Notes under the pieces: generated by a model
The model's input: only the letters and a program-made list of their open reading frames with translations
Database searches by the model: none
Told to the model about the DNA's origin: nothing
Shown: piece after piece, positions 46,078-54,945 of the stretch
Numbering within the stretch: position 1 is the first letter of the stretch
Layout of the letters: every line of letters starts with the position of its first letter
Position numbers and translations under genes: made by a program
NCBI RefSeq assembly: GCF_013248905.1
Contig: NZ_JABRVS010000001.1
Location: 4,030,001-4,094,000, forward strand
From: Shewanella sp. VB17
GTDB lineage: Bacteria; Pseudomonadota; Gammaproteobacteria; Enterobacterales; Shewanellaceae
Direction of reading: 5' to 3'
DNA: 64,000 nt

Positions 46078-46407
46078 ATGATAAAAGATACAAATGTGAC
46101 ACTGGTCTATAGTACAGATGTTGGCAGAATGACTCCTGAAAAGGAAACTGAAGAAATGCCATTAAGTGATGGTATTGTCAGGATCCATAGAGACAGCAAA
46201 GGTCGAAAAGGAAAAGGCGTCTCTATCATAAAAGGTTTGGGGTTAAATAATAAAGAACTCAAAACGTTAGCTCAAAACCTAAAAAAACAATGTGGTTGTG
46301 GTGGTACCGTTAAAGCGTTTAATATCGAAGTTCAAACAGATAATAGAGAACAGATTAAAACCATACTTGAAAAACTTAATTATCAGGTAAAATTAGCTGG
46401 CAGTTAA
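46078..46407 (+). CDS. yciH: SUI1/eIF1-like translation initiation protein (YciH)
   Basis: A 109-residue protein with the SUI1 fold: GIVRIHRDSKGRKGKGVSII, then LKTLAQNLKKQCGCGGTVKA and IEVQTDNREQIKTILEKLNY. Bacterial YciH affects start-codon fidelity in E. coli studies. It sits 37 bp before yqgE and may share its transcript. Confidence 0.93.
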   Translation: MIKDTNVTLVYSTDVGRMTPEKETEEMPLSDGIVRIHRDSKGRKGKGVSIIKGLGLNNKELKTLAQNLKKQCGCGGTVKAFNIEVQTDNREQIKTILEKLNYQVKLAGS

Positions 46408-46444
46408 TTTATTGCTAATTGCATTCCCTTTTGCGGAGTTAACA

Positions 46445-47005
46445 ATGGACAGTCTACAGAACCATTTATTAATCGCTATGCCTTCTCTTCAAGATACCTT
46501 TTTTGAACGCTCGGTGATCTATCTTTGCGAACATAACGAAAAAGGGGCGATGGGGATAATGATTAACAAACCTATCGGCATAGATGTTAACGAAATTTTA
46601 AAGCAAATGGAGCTGAACGAAGAACCCCATTTAGTGACTTCACTAGGCTCCACCGTGCTCATCGGCGGCCCGGTAAATCCAGAAAGAGGCTTTGTATTAC
46701 ACACACCACAAGCTAATTTCAATAATAGCCAAACCTTAACTGATGACATTATGCTGACAACATCAAGAGATGTACTAACAGCACTAGGGAGTCACGTCGC
46801 ACCAAAGCACTTTATTGTTGCCCTTGGCTACGCAGGCTGGACCAGAGGGCAACTAGAACAAGAATTAGGGAATAACACTTGGCTTTCTATCCCTGCAACA
46901 AAAGAATTGTTGTTCGATACTCATTTTGCTCATCGATGGCAGCAAGCCACAGAGTCACTGGGCTTCGATATCTGGCAACTTTCTCATCAAAGCGGGCATG
47001 CATAA
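46445..47005 (+). CDS. yqgE: YqgE/AlgH family protein
   Basis: A 186-residue protein from ATG 46445 with GGAG upstream; a TTG start at 46412 lacks support. Family motifs are LLIAMPSLQDTFFERSVIYL, CEHNEKGAMGIMINKP, GGPVNPERGFVLH and ALGYAGWTRGQLEQEL. The molecular function is unsettled. It is followed after 44 bp by ruvX, a conserved pairing. Confidence 0.94.
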   Translation: MDSLQNHLLIAMPSLQDTFFERSVIYLCEHNEKGAMGIMINKPIGIDVNEILKQMELNEEPHLVTSLGSTVLIGGPVNPERGFVLHTPQANFNNSQTLTDDIMLTTSRDVLTALGSHVAPKHFIVALGYAGWTRGQLEQELGNNTWLSIPATKELLFDTHFAHRWQQATESLGFDIWQLSHQSGHA

Positions 47006-47049
47006 TTTGCCCATAGCCGTATATTTTATTAATTATTAAGAAGTCATTT

Positions 47050-47475
47050 ATGAGTGCACAAACGGTGTTAGGTTTCGATTATGGTACCAAAAGTATAGGC
47101 ATTGCTATCGGACAATCACTCACTGGCAGCGCCAATCCGTTGCAATCGATAAAAGCCATTGATGGGATCCCTAAGTGGGAAGAAATAGGCTTATTAATTG
47201 AAGAGTGGAAACCTGATTTAGTCGTCGTAGGACTGCCATTAAATATGGATGGAACGGAACAAGAAATGACCAAAAGAGCGAAGAAATTTGCTAACAGACT
47301 CAGTGGCAGATTCGGCGTAAAAGTAGCAACACAAGATGAGCGCCTAACGACAGCTGATGCGAAGGCTAGACTGTTTGAAATCGGCGGCTATAAAGCCCTA
47401 AGTAAAGGGCAAATTGATGCTATGTCTGCAGTATTAATCATAGAAAGCTATTTCGAAAGTTTATATTTATCTTAA
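47050..47475 (+). CDS. ruvX: Pre-16S rRNA nuclease / putative Holliday junction resolvase RuvX
   Basis: A 141-residue RNase H-like protein. Catalytic acidic motifs are LGFDYGTKSIGIA (Asp), VVGLPLNMDGTEQ, QDERLTTADA and AMSAVLIIE. The family processes the 5' end of 16S rRNA precursors and was first proposed as a resolvase. It follows yqgE and precedes a shared terminator. Confidence 0.94.
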   Translation: MSAQTVLGFDYGTKSIGIAIGQSLTGSANPLQSIKAIDGIPKWEEIGLLIEEWKPDLVVVGLPLNMDGTEQEMTKRAKKFANRLSGRFGVKVATQDERLTTADAKARLFEIGGYKALSKGQIDAMSAVLIIESYFESLYLS

Positions 47476-47490
47476 CCTACTATATTGAAT

Positions 47491-47516
47491 AAAAAGGGAG
47501 CCACAACTCCCATTTT
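47491..47516. terminator. Bidirectional terminator between ruvX and hemH
   Basis: GGGAG-CCACAA-CTCCC with flanking A and T runs (one mismatch in the outer A/T stem) lies between the two converging genes. The minus strand, serving hemH, has the better T-run. Confidence 0.85.
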
Positions 47517-47543
47517 ACATGTCCATACTTAATGCACATCTAC

Positions 47544-48575
47544 TTATAAGTAAGGCTTAACAAGATTAGCCATCATTTTTATATGAAGATCTGTATCATT
47601 CAATGCTGGAATATAACGATATTTCTCACCACCAGCACCTTCGAAAATTAATCGATTCTCTTCGGCAATTTCTTCTAATGTTTCTAAGCAATCAGCACTA
47701 AATGCTGGGCACACAACAGCAATGTCTTTTATGTCTTGTCCCGGTAGCTTCCCCATAGTCTCATCAGTATAGGGGCTCAACCACTTAGCTTTACCAAATC
47801 GAGATTGAAAAGTAGCAATATATTGGTCTTTTGTTAACCCTAGCTGCTCTACAACCAATTTCGTTGTCGTCATACAGAAACAATAATAAGGATCGCCAAG
47901 ATGCAAGTTGCGCTCAGGCATACCGTGATATGACAATACTAGTTTTTGGGGTTGACCATTAACCTCAAAATCATGCTTTATCGAGGTAACTAATGCATGA
48001 ATAAAATCAGGATGATCATGGTATGTATTGATAAAATGCAATGATGGCAAATAACGCCAACTCGTTAACTCCTTTGCAATAGCATCAAATACAGATCCTG
48101 TAGTCGGTGCTGCATACTGGGGATAAAGAGGCAGTACTACGATTTTATCTATCCCTTCATTATGCATACGCTTTAACGTATCAGATACTGACGGATTGCC
48201 ATAGCGCATACAAAAATCGACTGATATATCTTGTTCGACATCTTGATCTGTACCATTTTCTTTAAAGTAGCTAGCTAACTTTTTTGTTTGTTGACGCGTT
48301 ATCGCCATCAAAGGCGAACCTTTTTCTGTCCATACTTGCTTATATAACTCAGCTGATTTAGCGGGTCTAATACGTAAAATAATACCATGTAAAATTAACA
48401 TCCATACTAACTTAGGTATTTCAATCACTCTAGGGTCAGATAAAAACTCAGCAAGATATCGCCTTACTGATAACGTTGTTGGTGCATCAGGAGTCCCTAA
48501 ATTAATCAGAACAACACCAGTTTTACCTCGTTTCGTGTGCGCAATGTCTTTTGATAAACCTAAATATTTAGCCAA
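47544..48575 (-). CDS. hemH: Ferrochelatase
   Basis: Inserts ferrous iron into protoporphyrin IX, the last step of haem synthesis. The 343-residue protein has a TTG start behind GAGG. Motifs are GVVLINLGTPDAPT, LPLYPQYAAPTTGS, LVLSYHGMPERNLHLGDPYY (catalytic His), FQSRFGKAKWLSPYTDET and VCPAFSADCLETLEEIAEE. Shewanella genomes often carry two hemH genes; whether another exists lies outside this window. Confidence 0.94.
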   Translation of the reverse strand: MAKYLGLSKDIAHTKRGKTGVVLINLGTPDAPTTLSVRRYLAEFLSDPRVIEIPKLVWMLILHGIILRIRPAKSAELYKQVWTEKGSPLMAITRQQTKKLASYFKENGTDQDVEQDISVDFCMRYGNPSVSDTLKRMHNEGIDKIVVLPLYPQYAAPTTGSVFDAIAKELTSWRYLPSLHFINTYHDHPDFIHALVTSIKHDFEVNGQPQKLVLSYHGMPERNLHLGDPYYCFCMTTTKLVVEQLGLTKDQYIATFQSRFGKAKWLSPYTDETMGKLPGQDIKDIAVVCPAFSADCLETLEEIAEENRLIFEGAGGEKYRYIPALNDTDLHIKMMANLVKPYL

Positions 48576-49001
48576 GTTAGCCTCTTTGAATTTGATGCAA
48601 TTACTGCGATTAAAACATAATTATTAGCGATATATTAAGTCATTAATGACAAAAAATAGACCTAAGACACGATTCAATATGTATGATGACTAAAAAGAGG
48701 ATAAAAGTGGCTTGTAAGTGTGTCAACAACCACATTTTTACGTGTGCTAACCTTAATCCTCATGTCACTTCAATATGCAAAATTTAAGCATATCGTGAAG
48801 TGAAAAATAGTCAATAAATGGCTCCTAGGTAACGACTCCCAGTCGTGGCTCACAGTAATTGTGCCGACATGACTTTGCCTTCTCCCATTGAACCACAGGG
48901 TACTGATTGAAAGGTAGTTACACAAAATTATTTACAGGCTCTATACGCTAGCAATAACACATTGGATCACTTAACCTAATACATTGATAGCAGCACTTAG
49001 A
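48576..49001. other. Spacer between hemH and pilU with a GC-richer island
   Basis: A 426-bp gap. Most is AT-rich and presumably carries the hemH promoter. At about 48820-48905 there is a richer stretch with a perfect ACGACT-CCC-AGTCGT hairpin and other short dyads. No frame across it gives a protein I recognise. It could be a non-coding RNA, a repeat copy or a remnant. Confidence 0.45.
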
Positions 49002-50114
49002 TTAATCTAGATCCAACGTTACTCCTTCCATAAAGCCTTCTCCCCCCGTCTCCTTACTTTGTAACTTGATCATCAAACGGAGATCATTTGCAGAGTCTGC
49101 ATGATGTAAAGCATCTGCGTAACTGATCTCGCCTTCGACATAAAGATACAATAATGCTTGATCGAAAGTTTGCATGCCCTGTTCATTTGACTTTGACATG
49201 GTCTCTTTAAGCGAGTGAAGCTCATTTTTAGCAATAAGGCTGCTTATCCTAGGTGTATTAATTAGAATTTCAATCGCTGCTCGTCGCCCTGTGCCATCGA
49301 TAGTCGGCACCAATTGCTGAGCCACAATCCCTCTTAAATTTAACGAAAGATCAAACAGCAGCTGTTGATGTTTAGTTTGAGGAACCAAATTCATTATGCG
49401 ATCTAATGCCTGATTCGCATTATTAGCGTGCAATGTTGCCATACATAAATGACCCGTTTCAGCAAATGCAAGCGCAAACTCCATTGTTTCTTGAGTACGG
49501 ATCTCACCAATTAAGATAACATCTGGTGCTTGACGCAGCGAGCTCTTAAGTGCGGCATCAAACGATTCTGTATCCACACCGACCTCACGTTGAGTAATGA
49601 TACTCTTACGGTGGTCATGAACAAATTCAACCGGATCTTCAATAGTAAGAATATGCCCCCGAGAATTTGCATTACGGTAACCCACTAAAGAGGCCAATGA
49701 TGTTGATTTACCTGTCCCCGTTCCTCCAACCATGATAATTAGCCCACGTTTACTCATGACTAAATCTTTCAAAATAGGTGGAAGTTTTAGATCGTCCGTA
49801 TCAGGGATAGTCGTTTCAATTCGACGCATAACACATCCCGGTGCTTCTCGTTGCCAAAATGCGCTCACACGAAAACGGCCTAACTCTTTAGTCGCAAATG
49901 CAAAGTTACACTCACGTGTATTGTGAAACTCCTCCTTTTGCACATCGGTCATTAACGACTCAACAAACGCTAGTGATTGCGCTACCGTAAAAGAGTCTTC
50001 ACCTAACGGTCTTAACTCACCATCTATTTTAGCGCTGGGTGGGAAACCTGCGGTCACAAATAGATCTGACGCTTTGCGTTCCACCATTATTTTTAAAAAA
50101 GGACAAACATCCAT
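49002..50114 (-). CDS. pilU: Type IV pilus retraction ATPase PilU
   Basis: A 370-residue secretion ATPase of the PilT/PilU group. Walker A is GGTGTGKSTSLASLV, the Asp box LTIEDPVEFVHDH, Walker B ILIGEIR and the His box ETGHLCMATLHANN. The longer C-terminus and position after pilT identify PilU. It works with PilT in pilus retraction and twitching at the inner membrane. It starts 27 bp after pilT. Confidence 0.94.
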   Translation of the reverse strand: MDVCPFLKIMVERKASDLFVTAGFPPSAKIDGELRPLGEDSFTVAQSLAFVESLMTDVQKEEFHNTRECNFAFATKELGRFRVSAFWQREAPGCVMRRIETTIPDTDDLKLPPILKDLVMSKRGLIIMVGGTGTGKSTSLASLVGYRNANSRGHILTIEDPVEFVHDHRKSIITQREVGVDTESFDAALKSSLRQAPDVILIGEIRTQETMEFALAFAETGHLCMATLHANNANQALDRIMNLVPQTKHQQLLFDLSLNLRGIVAQQLVPTIDGTGRRAAIEILINTPRISSLIAKNELHSLKETMSKSNEQGMQTFDQALLYLYVEGEISYADALHHADSANDLRLMIKLQSKETGGEGFMEGVTLDLD

Positions 50115-50141
50115 AGCTAAACCTTATAATACTCATGTGTA

Positions 50142-51179
50142 TTAAAACGTAGTTTGTTTATTAGAACTCTTATGTTGTGCATCTTCTTTTGAGATCTGGC
50201 CACGGTTAACTAAATTTTGCAGACATTGATCTAATGTTTGCATCCCATGAGCCATTCCCGTTTGAATGGCGGAGTACATCTGCGCCACTTTATCCTCTCG
50301 AATTAGATTTCGAATGGCTGGTGTTCCCATCATAATTTCATGGGCTGCAACACGACCACCACCGATTTTTTTTATCAAAGTTTGCGAAATAACGGCCTGC
50401 AGAGACTCTGATAGCATAGTCCGTACCATGCCTTTTTCTCCCTCAGGAAAGACATCAACCACACGATCAATGGTTTTAGCTGCTGATGTGGTGTGTAGGG
50501 TACCAAACACTAAATGACCGGTCTCAGCGGCTGTCATCGCTAAGCGTATCGTTTCTAAATCACGCATCTCCCCCACCAAAATCACATCAGGATCTTCACG
50601 AAGTGCACTGCGCAATGCAGCATTAAAACTATGAGTATGGCGATGCACTTCTCGCTGATTAATCAGACACTGTTTAGTTTGATGTACGAATTCTATCGGA
50701 TCTTCGATAGTAAGAATGTGTTCGTGGCGACTCTCATTAATATAATCAACCATAGCCGCAAGAGTGGTACTTTTTCCAGATCCTGTCGGTCCAGTAACCA
50801 GCACAAGACCACGTGGAAATTCCGATATTTGCTTAAAAATTTCAGGAGCACCAAGTTGTTCAAGGCTCAAAATGTCGCTTGGAATAGTACGAAATACCGC
50901 TGCGGCACCCCGAGACTGGTTATAAGCATTAACACGAAAACGAGCAAGGTTGGGAACTTCAAATGAGAAATCAATCTCTAAATGCTCTTCAAAATCTTTA
51001 CGCTGTTTATCATTCATGATGTCATAGACTAATCCATGAACGCCTTGATGATCTAAAGCAGGTAAATTGATCTTCCTGACTTCACCATCAACACGTATCA
51101 TAGGGGCAACACCTGCAGAAAGATGCAGATCTGATGCATTGTGCTTTACACTAAAAGCAAGTAACTCTGTGATTTCCAT
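50142..51179 (-). CDS. pilT: Type IV pilus twitching ATPase PilT
   Basis: Powers pilus retraction. The start is placed at ATG 51179 (MEITELLAFSVKHNASDLHL, 345 residues). Motifs are Walker A TGPTGSGKSTTLAAMV, Asp box LTIEDPIEFVHQT, Walker B ILVGEMRDLETI, His box ETGHLVFGTLHT and the C-terminal AIRNLIREDK, the retraction motif. It is divergent from yggS with 33 bp between starts. It forms an operon with pilU. Confidence 0.95.
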   Translation of the reverse strand: MEITELLAFSVKHNASDLHLSAGVAPMIRVDGEVRKINLPALDHQGVHGLVYDIMNDKQRKDFEEHLEIDFSFEVPNLARFRVNAYNQSRGAAAVFRTIPSDILSLEQLGAPEIFKQISEFPRGLVLVTGPTGSGKSTTLAAMVDYINESRHEHILTIEDPIEFVHQTKQCLINQREVHRHTHSFNAALRSALREDPDVILVGEMRDLETIRLAMTAAETGHLVFGTLHTTSAAKTIDRVVDVFPEGEKGMVRTMLSESLQAVISQTLIKKIGGGRVAAHEIMMGTPAIRNLIREDKVAQMYSAIQTGMAHGMQTLDQCLQNLVNRGQISKEDAQHKSSNKQTTF

Positions 51180-51212
51180 AATATGGTACACCTATTCAAT
51201 CAAAATGATTAC

Positions 51213-51917
51213 ATGATGACAACAATAGCAGATAGACTAATTAACGCCCAATATCGAATCGCCCAAGCAGCACAATCTTCATCAAGACATGCTGATGACA
51301 TTCAACTGCTCGCAGTGAGTAAAACCAAACCTCATACAGACATTATAGCGGCCTATATTGCCGGGCAGAGACATTTTGGTGAAAACTATGTTCAGGAAGG
51401 TGAAGCTAAAGTGACTGCTTTGAAATCTTCTTGCCCTAACATTGTGTGGCACTTTATCGGCCCTTTACAATCAAATAAAACAAAGATCGTCGCAAGCTTG
51501 TTCGACTGGATGCACACATTGAGTCGAGATAAGATTGCCCTACGTTTAAACGACCAAAGGCCCAATGGCTTAGTACCACTAAATGTGTGTATTCAAATTA
51601 ATATCAGTAAAGAACCAAGCAAGTCAGGAGTGACTGCAGATGATATGCTCGCTTTAGCTGAAGTTATCAATTTGCTACCAAACCTTACATTACGCGGATT
51701 AATGGCAATACCTACCGCAACATCAGAGGTAACCCAGCAGCAAGCTGAGTTCAAACAATTACATCATTTATACTTGCAATTACAGCAGGTCTATCCCGAC
51801 GTTGATACCCTATCGATGGGAATGAGTAATGATCTTGAACAAGCTGTAGCACATGGTTCTACAATGGTTCGAATAGGCAGTGCCATATTTGGTCAACGTG
51901 TTCCGCTTCATATTTGA
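51213..51917 (+). CDS. yggS: YggS family PLP homeostasis protein
   Basis: A 234-residue PLP-binding protein from ATG 51213 (a second ATG follows at once). The frame is open upstream to 51183, but that would overlap pilT. Motifs are LLAVSKTKP (PLP lysine), HFGENYVQEG, WHFIGPLQSNK and LSMGMSNDLEQAVAHGSTMVRIG. It controls PLP and amino-acid balance rather than acting as a standard enzyme. It heads a conserved string with proC and yggT. Confidence 0.94.
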   Translation: MMTTIADRLINAQYRIAQAAQSSSRHADDIQLLAVSKTKPHTDIIAAYIAGQRHFGENYVQEGEAKVTALKSSCPNIVWHFIGPLQSNKTKIVASLFDWMHTLSRDKIALRLNDQRPNGLVPLNVCIQINISKEPSKSGVTADDMLALAEVINLLPNLTLRGLMAIPTATSEVTQQQAEFKQLHHLYLQLQQVYPDVDTLSMGMSNDLEQAVAHGSTMVRIGSAIFGQRVPLHI

Positions 51918-52053
51918 GTAATTTCACTTATAATCTTTTGGGCGCAATACAAGCTTGCTTGTTTTATCGATTTTAGCCCACACATTATAATATAAGCTCA
52001 AGACACATTTGCCCCAACAACAAAGCTGCTTAAGGCTAAACAAGAGAAGAAAT

Positions 52054-52872
52054 ATGGTTGAAAAAAAGTTGTGTTTTATCGGCGCAGGTAATATGACACG
52101 CAGCATGATAAGTGGTTTGGTAAAAAGTGGTTACACACCATCATTCATCCATGCAACGAATCCCAGCATTGAAAAATTAGATGCCTTGAAACACGATCTT
52201 AATATTAGGGTCTCTCAAGATAATCTGACAGCAGCTAAGGATGCTGATGTGATCATTTTGAGTGTTAAACCTCACTTTATGCAGGCTGTGTGTGAACAGT
52301 TAAGTGTGCTAGATTTAACACATAAGTTAATCATCACTATTGCTGCAGGGATCACTGCGAAAAGGTATAGTGATTACTTTGATCAGAAAGTAAAGCTTAT
52401 CCGTGCCATGCCTAATACGCCAACCCAAATAGGCGTTGGAATGACTGGATTATTCGCAGATGAAAATGTCTCACAAGAAGAAAAGAAAACTGCAGAGCAA
52501 TTAATGCTAAGTGGTGGTGAAGTTCTTTGGGTCAATACTGAAGATGAACTCAATCAAGTTATCGCCCTCGCAGGTAGCTCTCCTGCGTATTTTTTCCTGT
52601 TTATGGAAGCGATGTTAGGTGCCGCTAAAAACTCAGGTATCGATGAGTTTAAAGCTCGACAACTGGTACAGCAAGCCGCATTGGGAGCGGCGCAAATGGT
52701 CATCCAAAACCCTGAGCTTAGCGTATCTCAATTACGAGAAAATGTGACTTCTAAAGGAGGAACCACAGCTCAAGCCATATCAGCCCTTGAATCTGGTGAT
52801 ATAAGAGGGTTAGTTAAGCAAGCAATGAACGACTGTGTCATGCGAGCACAAGACATGGCAAAACAATATTAA
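52054..52872 (+). CDS. proC: Pyrroline-5-carboxylate reductase
   Basis: Last step of proline synthesis. The start is placed at ATG 52054 (MVEKKLCFIGAGNMTRSMIS, 272 residues) behind AGAAG. Motifs are the NAD(P) loop FIGAGNM, IRAMPNTPTQIGVGMTGLFA, ALAGSSPAYFFLFMEAM and the C-terminal LRENVTSKGGTTAQAISALE. It lies between yggS and yggT. Confidence 0.95.
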   Translation: MVEKKLCFIGAGNMTRSMISGLVKSGYTPSFIHATNPSIEKLDALKHDLNIRVSQDNLTAAKDADVIILSVKPHFMQAVCEQLSVLDLTHKLIITIAAGITAKRYSDYFDQKVKLIRAMPNTPTQIGVGMTGLFADENVSQEEKKTAEQLMLSGGEVLWVNTEDELNQVIALAGSSPAYFFLFMEAMLGAAKNSGIDEFKARQLVQQAALGAAQMVIQNPELSVSQLRENVTSKGGTTAQAISALESGDIRGLVKQAMNDCVMRAQDMAKQY

Positions 52873-52910
52873 TCAACCTTCACATTGAAATGATAAAGTA
52901 GAGACTTCAG

Positions 52911-53459
52911 ATGAATGCATTAAGTTTTTTAGTCAGTACCTTTTTTGATTTGTACCTAATGGTGGTCATTTTACGCATATGGCTGCAATTAGCAAAAGCG
53001 GACTTTTACAACCCTTTTAGTCAATTCATAACCAAAGCCACTCATCCTATACTTGCACCTATGCGCAGAGTTCTGCCCTCTATCGGTGCTTTTGACACAT
53101 CATCTGTTTTGTTGGCACTACTGGTGGTAACCACTAAATTTGTTACTTTGAGCCTTATTGCCGGTGCGGCAATCAATATCCCAACCATTCTTTTGATTGC
53201 TATTGTGTCAGTATTTAAGCAAGCCGGTGTACTGCTTTTTTGGATGCTTATCATTAGAGCCATATTAAGCTGGGTAAGCCAAGGTCATAACCCAATAGAA
53301 ATGGTTATGGGTCAGCTAACTGAACCACTGCTGTCACCCATTCGACGCATGCTACCATCAATGGGCGGGTTGGATCTGTCCTTATTAATCATGATGGTCA
53401 TTCTTAACTTCATTAACATTTTACTAGCCCAATACGTGCCTTTTTGGGCCAGTGTTTAA
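52911..53459 (+). CDS. yggT: YggT family membrane protein
   Basis: A 182-residue protein made of two tandem YggT repeats, each with a helix pair and a conserved PxxRxxP segment: FITKATHPILAPMRRVLPSI and QLTEPLLSPIRRMLPSMGGL. Family function is uncertain, with links to osmotic stress and septum placement in some bacteria. It lies 39 bp after proC and is followed by a perfect hairpin. Confidence 0.93.
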   Translation: MNALSFLVSTFFDLYLMVVILRIWLQLAKADFYNPFSQFITKATHPILAPMRRVLPSIGAFDTSSVLLALLVVTTKFVTLSLIAGAAINIPTILLIAIVSVFKQAGVLLFWMLIIRAILSWVSQGHNPIEMVMGQLTEPLLSPIRRMLPSMGGLDLSLLIMMVILNFINILLAQYVPFWASV

Positions 53460-53474
53460 TTAAAAATCAACCAT

Positions 53475-53500
53475 AGAGCAGCAAAGTAATTTGCTGCTCT
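53475..53500 (+). terminator. Hairpin after yggT
   Basis: AGAGCAGCAAA-GTAA-TTTGCTGCTCT is an 11-bp perfect stem with a tetraloop, 15 bp after the yggT stop. The following sequence (GTCTTA) is not a strong T-run, so termination may be partial. Confidence 0.7.
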
Positions 53501-53603
53501 GTCTTAGAGTCAACCTATGATTCCCAACAATGCCTCAGCATACATCTACAATACCTATGGCGTATTTTAGGGATAACAATAAAATGTTCAAAGGAGCTCA
53601 GCC

Positions 53604-54038
53604 ATGTTAAAAATCATATTATCAACACTCATTTTAAGCCTTTCTTTCGTTAGCAATGTTTTTGCAGAACAAAAACAGAAAATAGGCAATTTTGATATCC
53701 ATTACGTTGCTTTAAGCAGTACTTTTTTGACGCCAAGTATCGCCAACTCATATGGTATTAAACGCAGTAGCTATAGTGGGATCATCAATATTTCAGTACT
53801 CGACACCAGTCAAGCTGATCATCCTCCTGTCGCTGTCGAGATTTCAGGTATTGCCAATAATTTATTAGACGCACGTATTGATCTCAAGTTTAGAGAGATC
53901 AGAGAAGGCAGAGCTATTTATTATGTCGCTGAAGTCCCTTACCGCGATGATCAAGAAGTGAATTTTCAAGTGGCTATCAAATATGGCAAAAAATTGAATA
54001 CTCAACTGAAATTTAAACAAAAATTTTACGTTGAATAA
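53604..54038 (+). CDS. DUF4426 domain periplasmic protein
   Basis: A 144-residue protein with a signal peptide (MLKIILSTLILSLSFVSNVFAE) and AAAGGAG upstream. The mature part has the DUF4426 pattern: IGNFDIHYVALSSTFLTPSI, ANSYGIKRS and GIINISVLD. Function is unknown. It occupies the place between yggT and rdgB where enterobacteria carry yggU. Confidence 0.88.
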   Translation: MLKIILSTLILSLSFVSNVFAEQKQKIGNFDIHYVALSSTFLTPSIANSYGIKRSSYSGIINISVLDTSQADHPPVAVEISGIANNLLDARIDLKFREIREGRAIYYVAEVPYRDDQEVNFQVAIKYGKKLNTQLKFKQKFYVE

Positions 54039-54178
54039 AATGTGGTAAAGACGCTGTGCTTTGCGAGTAAGCAGCGTCCGTTCAACCTTATTCAATTCTC
54101 TACAATCTCTACTATCGTTTCCTCTCAGCCTTAGTTATCATTGCGCCAAAAATGAATCTCTTCAATTTAAGGCAACTC

Positions 54179-54781
54179 ATGGATAAGTTCGTACTCGCCA
54201 GTGGCAATAAAGGCAAACTAAAAGAATTCACAGAGATTTTCACTCCATATGGGATTGAAGTCTTCCCACAGAGTCAGTTTAACGTTATAGAGGTAGCAGA
54301 AACAGGCACCACCTTCGTTGAAAATGCCATCATCAAAGCACGCCACGCAGCCCAAGTCACGGGGATGGCCGCCATTGCAGATGACTCAGGATTAGAAGTC
54401 GATATTTTAGCTGGTGCTCCAGGGATCTATTCGGCCCGTTACGCAGGTCAAAATGCAGCTGAGACAGACAATTACATCAAGTTACTCAATGCATTAAAAG
54501 ATAACGCTAGCGGCCGTACAGCAAGATTTCAGTGTGTTTTGGTCTATATGCGCCACGCCAAAGATCCCACCCCAATTATCAGTCAAGCAGCATGGGAAGG
54601 TCACATAGGCTTAGAGGCCAAAGGAGAAAATGGCCATGGTTATGATCCTATTTTTATTCCAAATGATCACACTTGTACCGCTGCAGAGATCAACAGTGAT
54701 GAAAAAAATCGTCTTAGCCATAGAGGAAAAGCAATGAAGATGTTAATTCGCCAAATGCAAAAACAGGGTATATTAATTTAA
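54179..54781 (+). CDS. rdgB: XTP/dITP diphosphatase (non-canonical purine NTP pyrophosphatase)
   Basis: Hydrolyses dITP, XTP and related nucleotides to keep them out of DNA and RNA. The start is placed at ATG 54179 (MDKFVLASGNKGKLKEF, 200 residues) behind AAGG. Motifs are ASGNKGKLKE, IADDSGLEVD, GAPGIYSARYAG, GYDPIFIP and LSHRGKAMKML. Its TAA overlaps the ATG of a partial duplicate of the hemW start. Confidence 0.95.
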   Translation: MDKFVLASGNKGKLKEFTEIFTPYGIEVFPQSQFNVIEVAETGTTFVENAIIKARHAAQVTGMAAIADDSGLEVDILAGAPGIYSARYAGQNAAETDNYIKLLNALKDNASGRTARFQCVLVYMRHAKDPTPIISQAAWEGHIGLEAKGENGHGYDPIFIPNDHTCTAAEINSDEKNRLSHRGKAMKMLIRQMQKQGILI

Positions 54782-54882
54782 TGCTCACATTACCTCCTCT
54801 AAGTTTGTATGTTCATATTCCTTCGGTTTATGTGGCTAGAAATGCCCTTTGCTATATATCCTCCAATAAGAGAGATAATTAA
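54781..54882 (+). pseudogene. Partial duplicate of the 5' end of hemW (33-codon frame)
   Basis: The frame opens MLTLPPLSLYVHIP, identical to HemW for 14 codons, then diverges (SVYVARNALCY...) and stops at 54880-54882. It lacks the cysteine cluster. Its ATG overlaps the rdgB stop, and its stop overlaps the true hemW ATG. It cannot make a working HemW; it may only carry ribosomes into hemW, or be a decaying duplication. Confidence 0.8.
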
Positions 54883-54945
54883 TGCTCACATTACCTCCTC
54901 TAAGTTTGTATGTTCATATTCCTTGGTGCGTGCAGAAATGCCCTT
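54781..54945 (+). repeat. 101-bp offset tandem duplication at the rdgB-hemW junction
   Basis: The 43 bases at 54781-54823 are repeated exactly at 54882-54924. A further shared 12-mer, AGAAATGCCCTT, occurs at 54838 and 54934. The rest of the first copy has diverged. Confidence 0.95.

Noticed and set aside
50631..50966. 111-codon plus-strand frame over pilT
   Set aside because: It is antisense to pilT, whose Walker and His-box motifs are intact; no independent evidence supports it.
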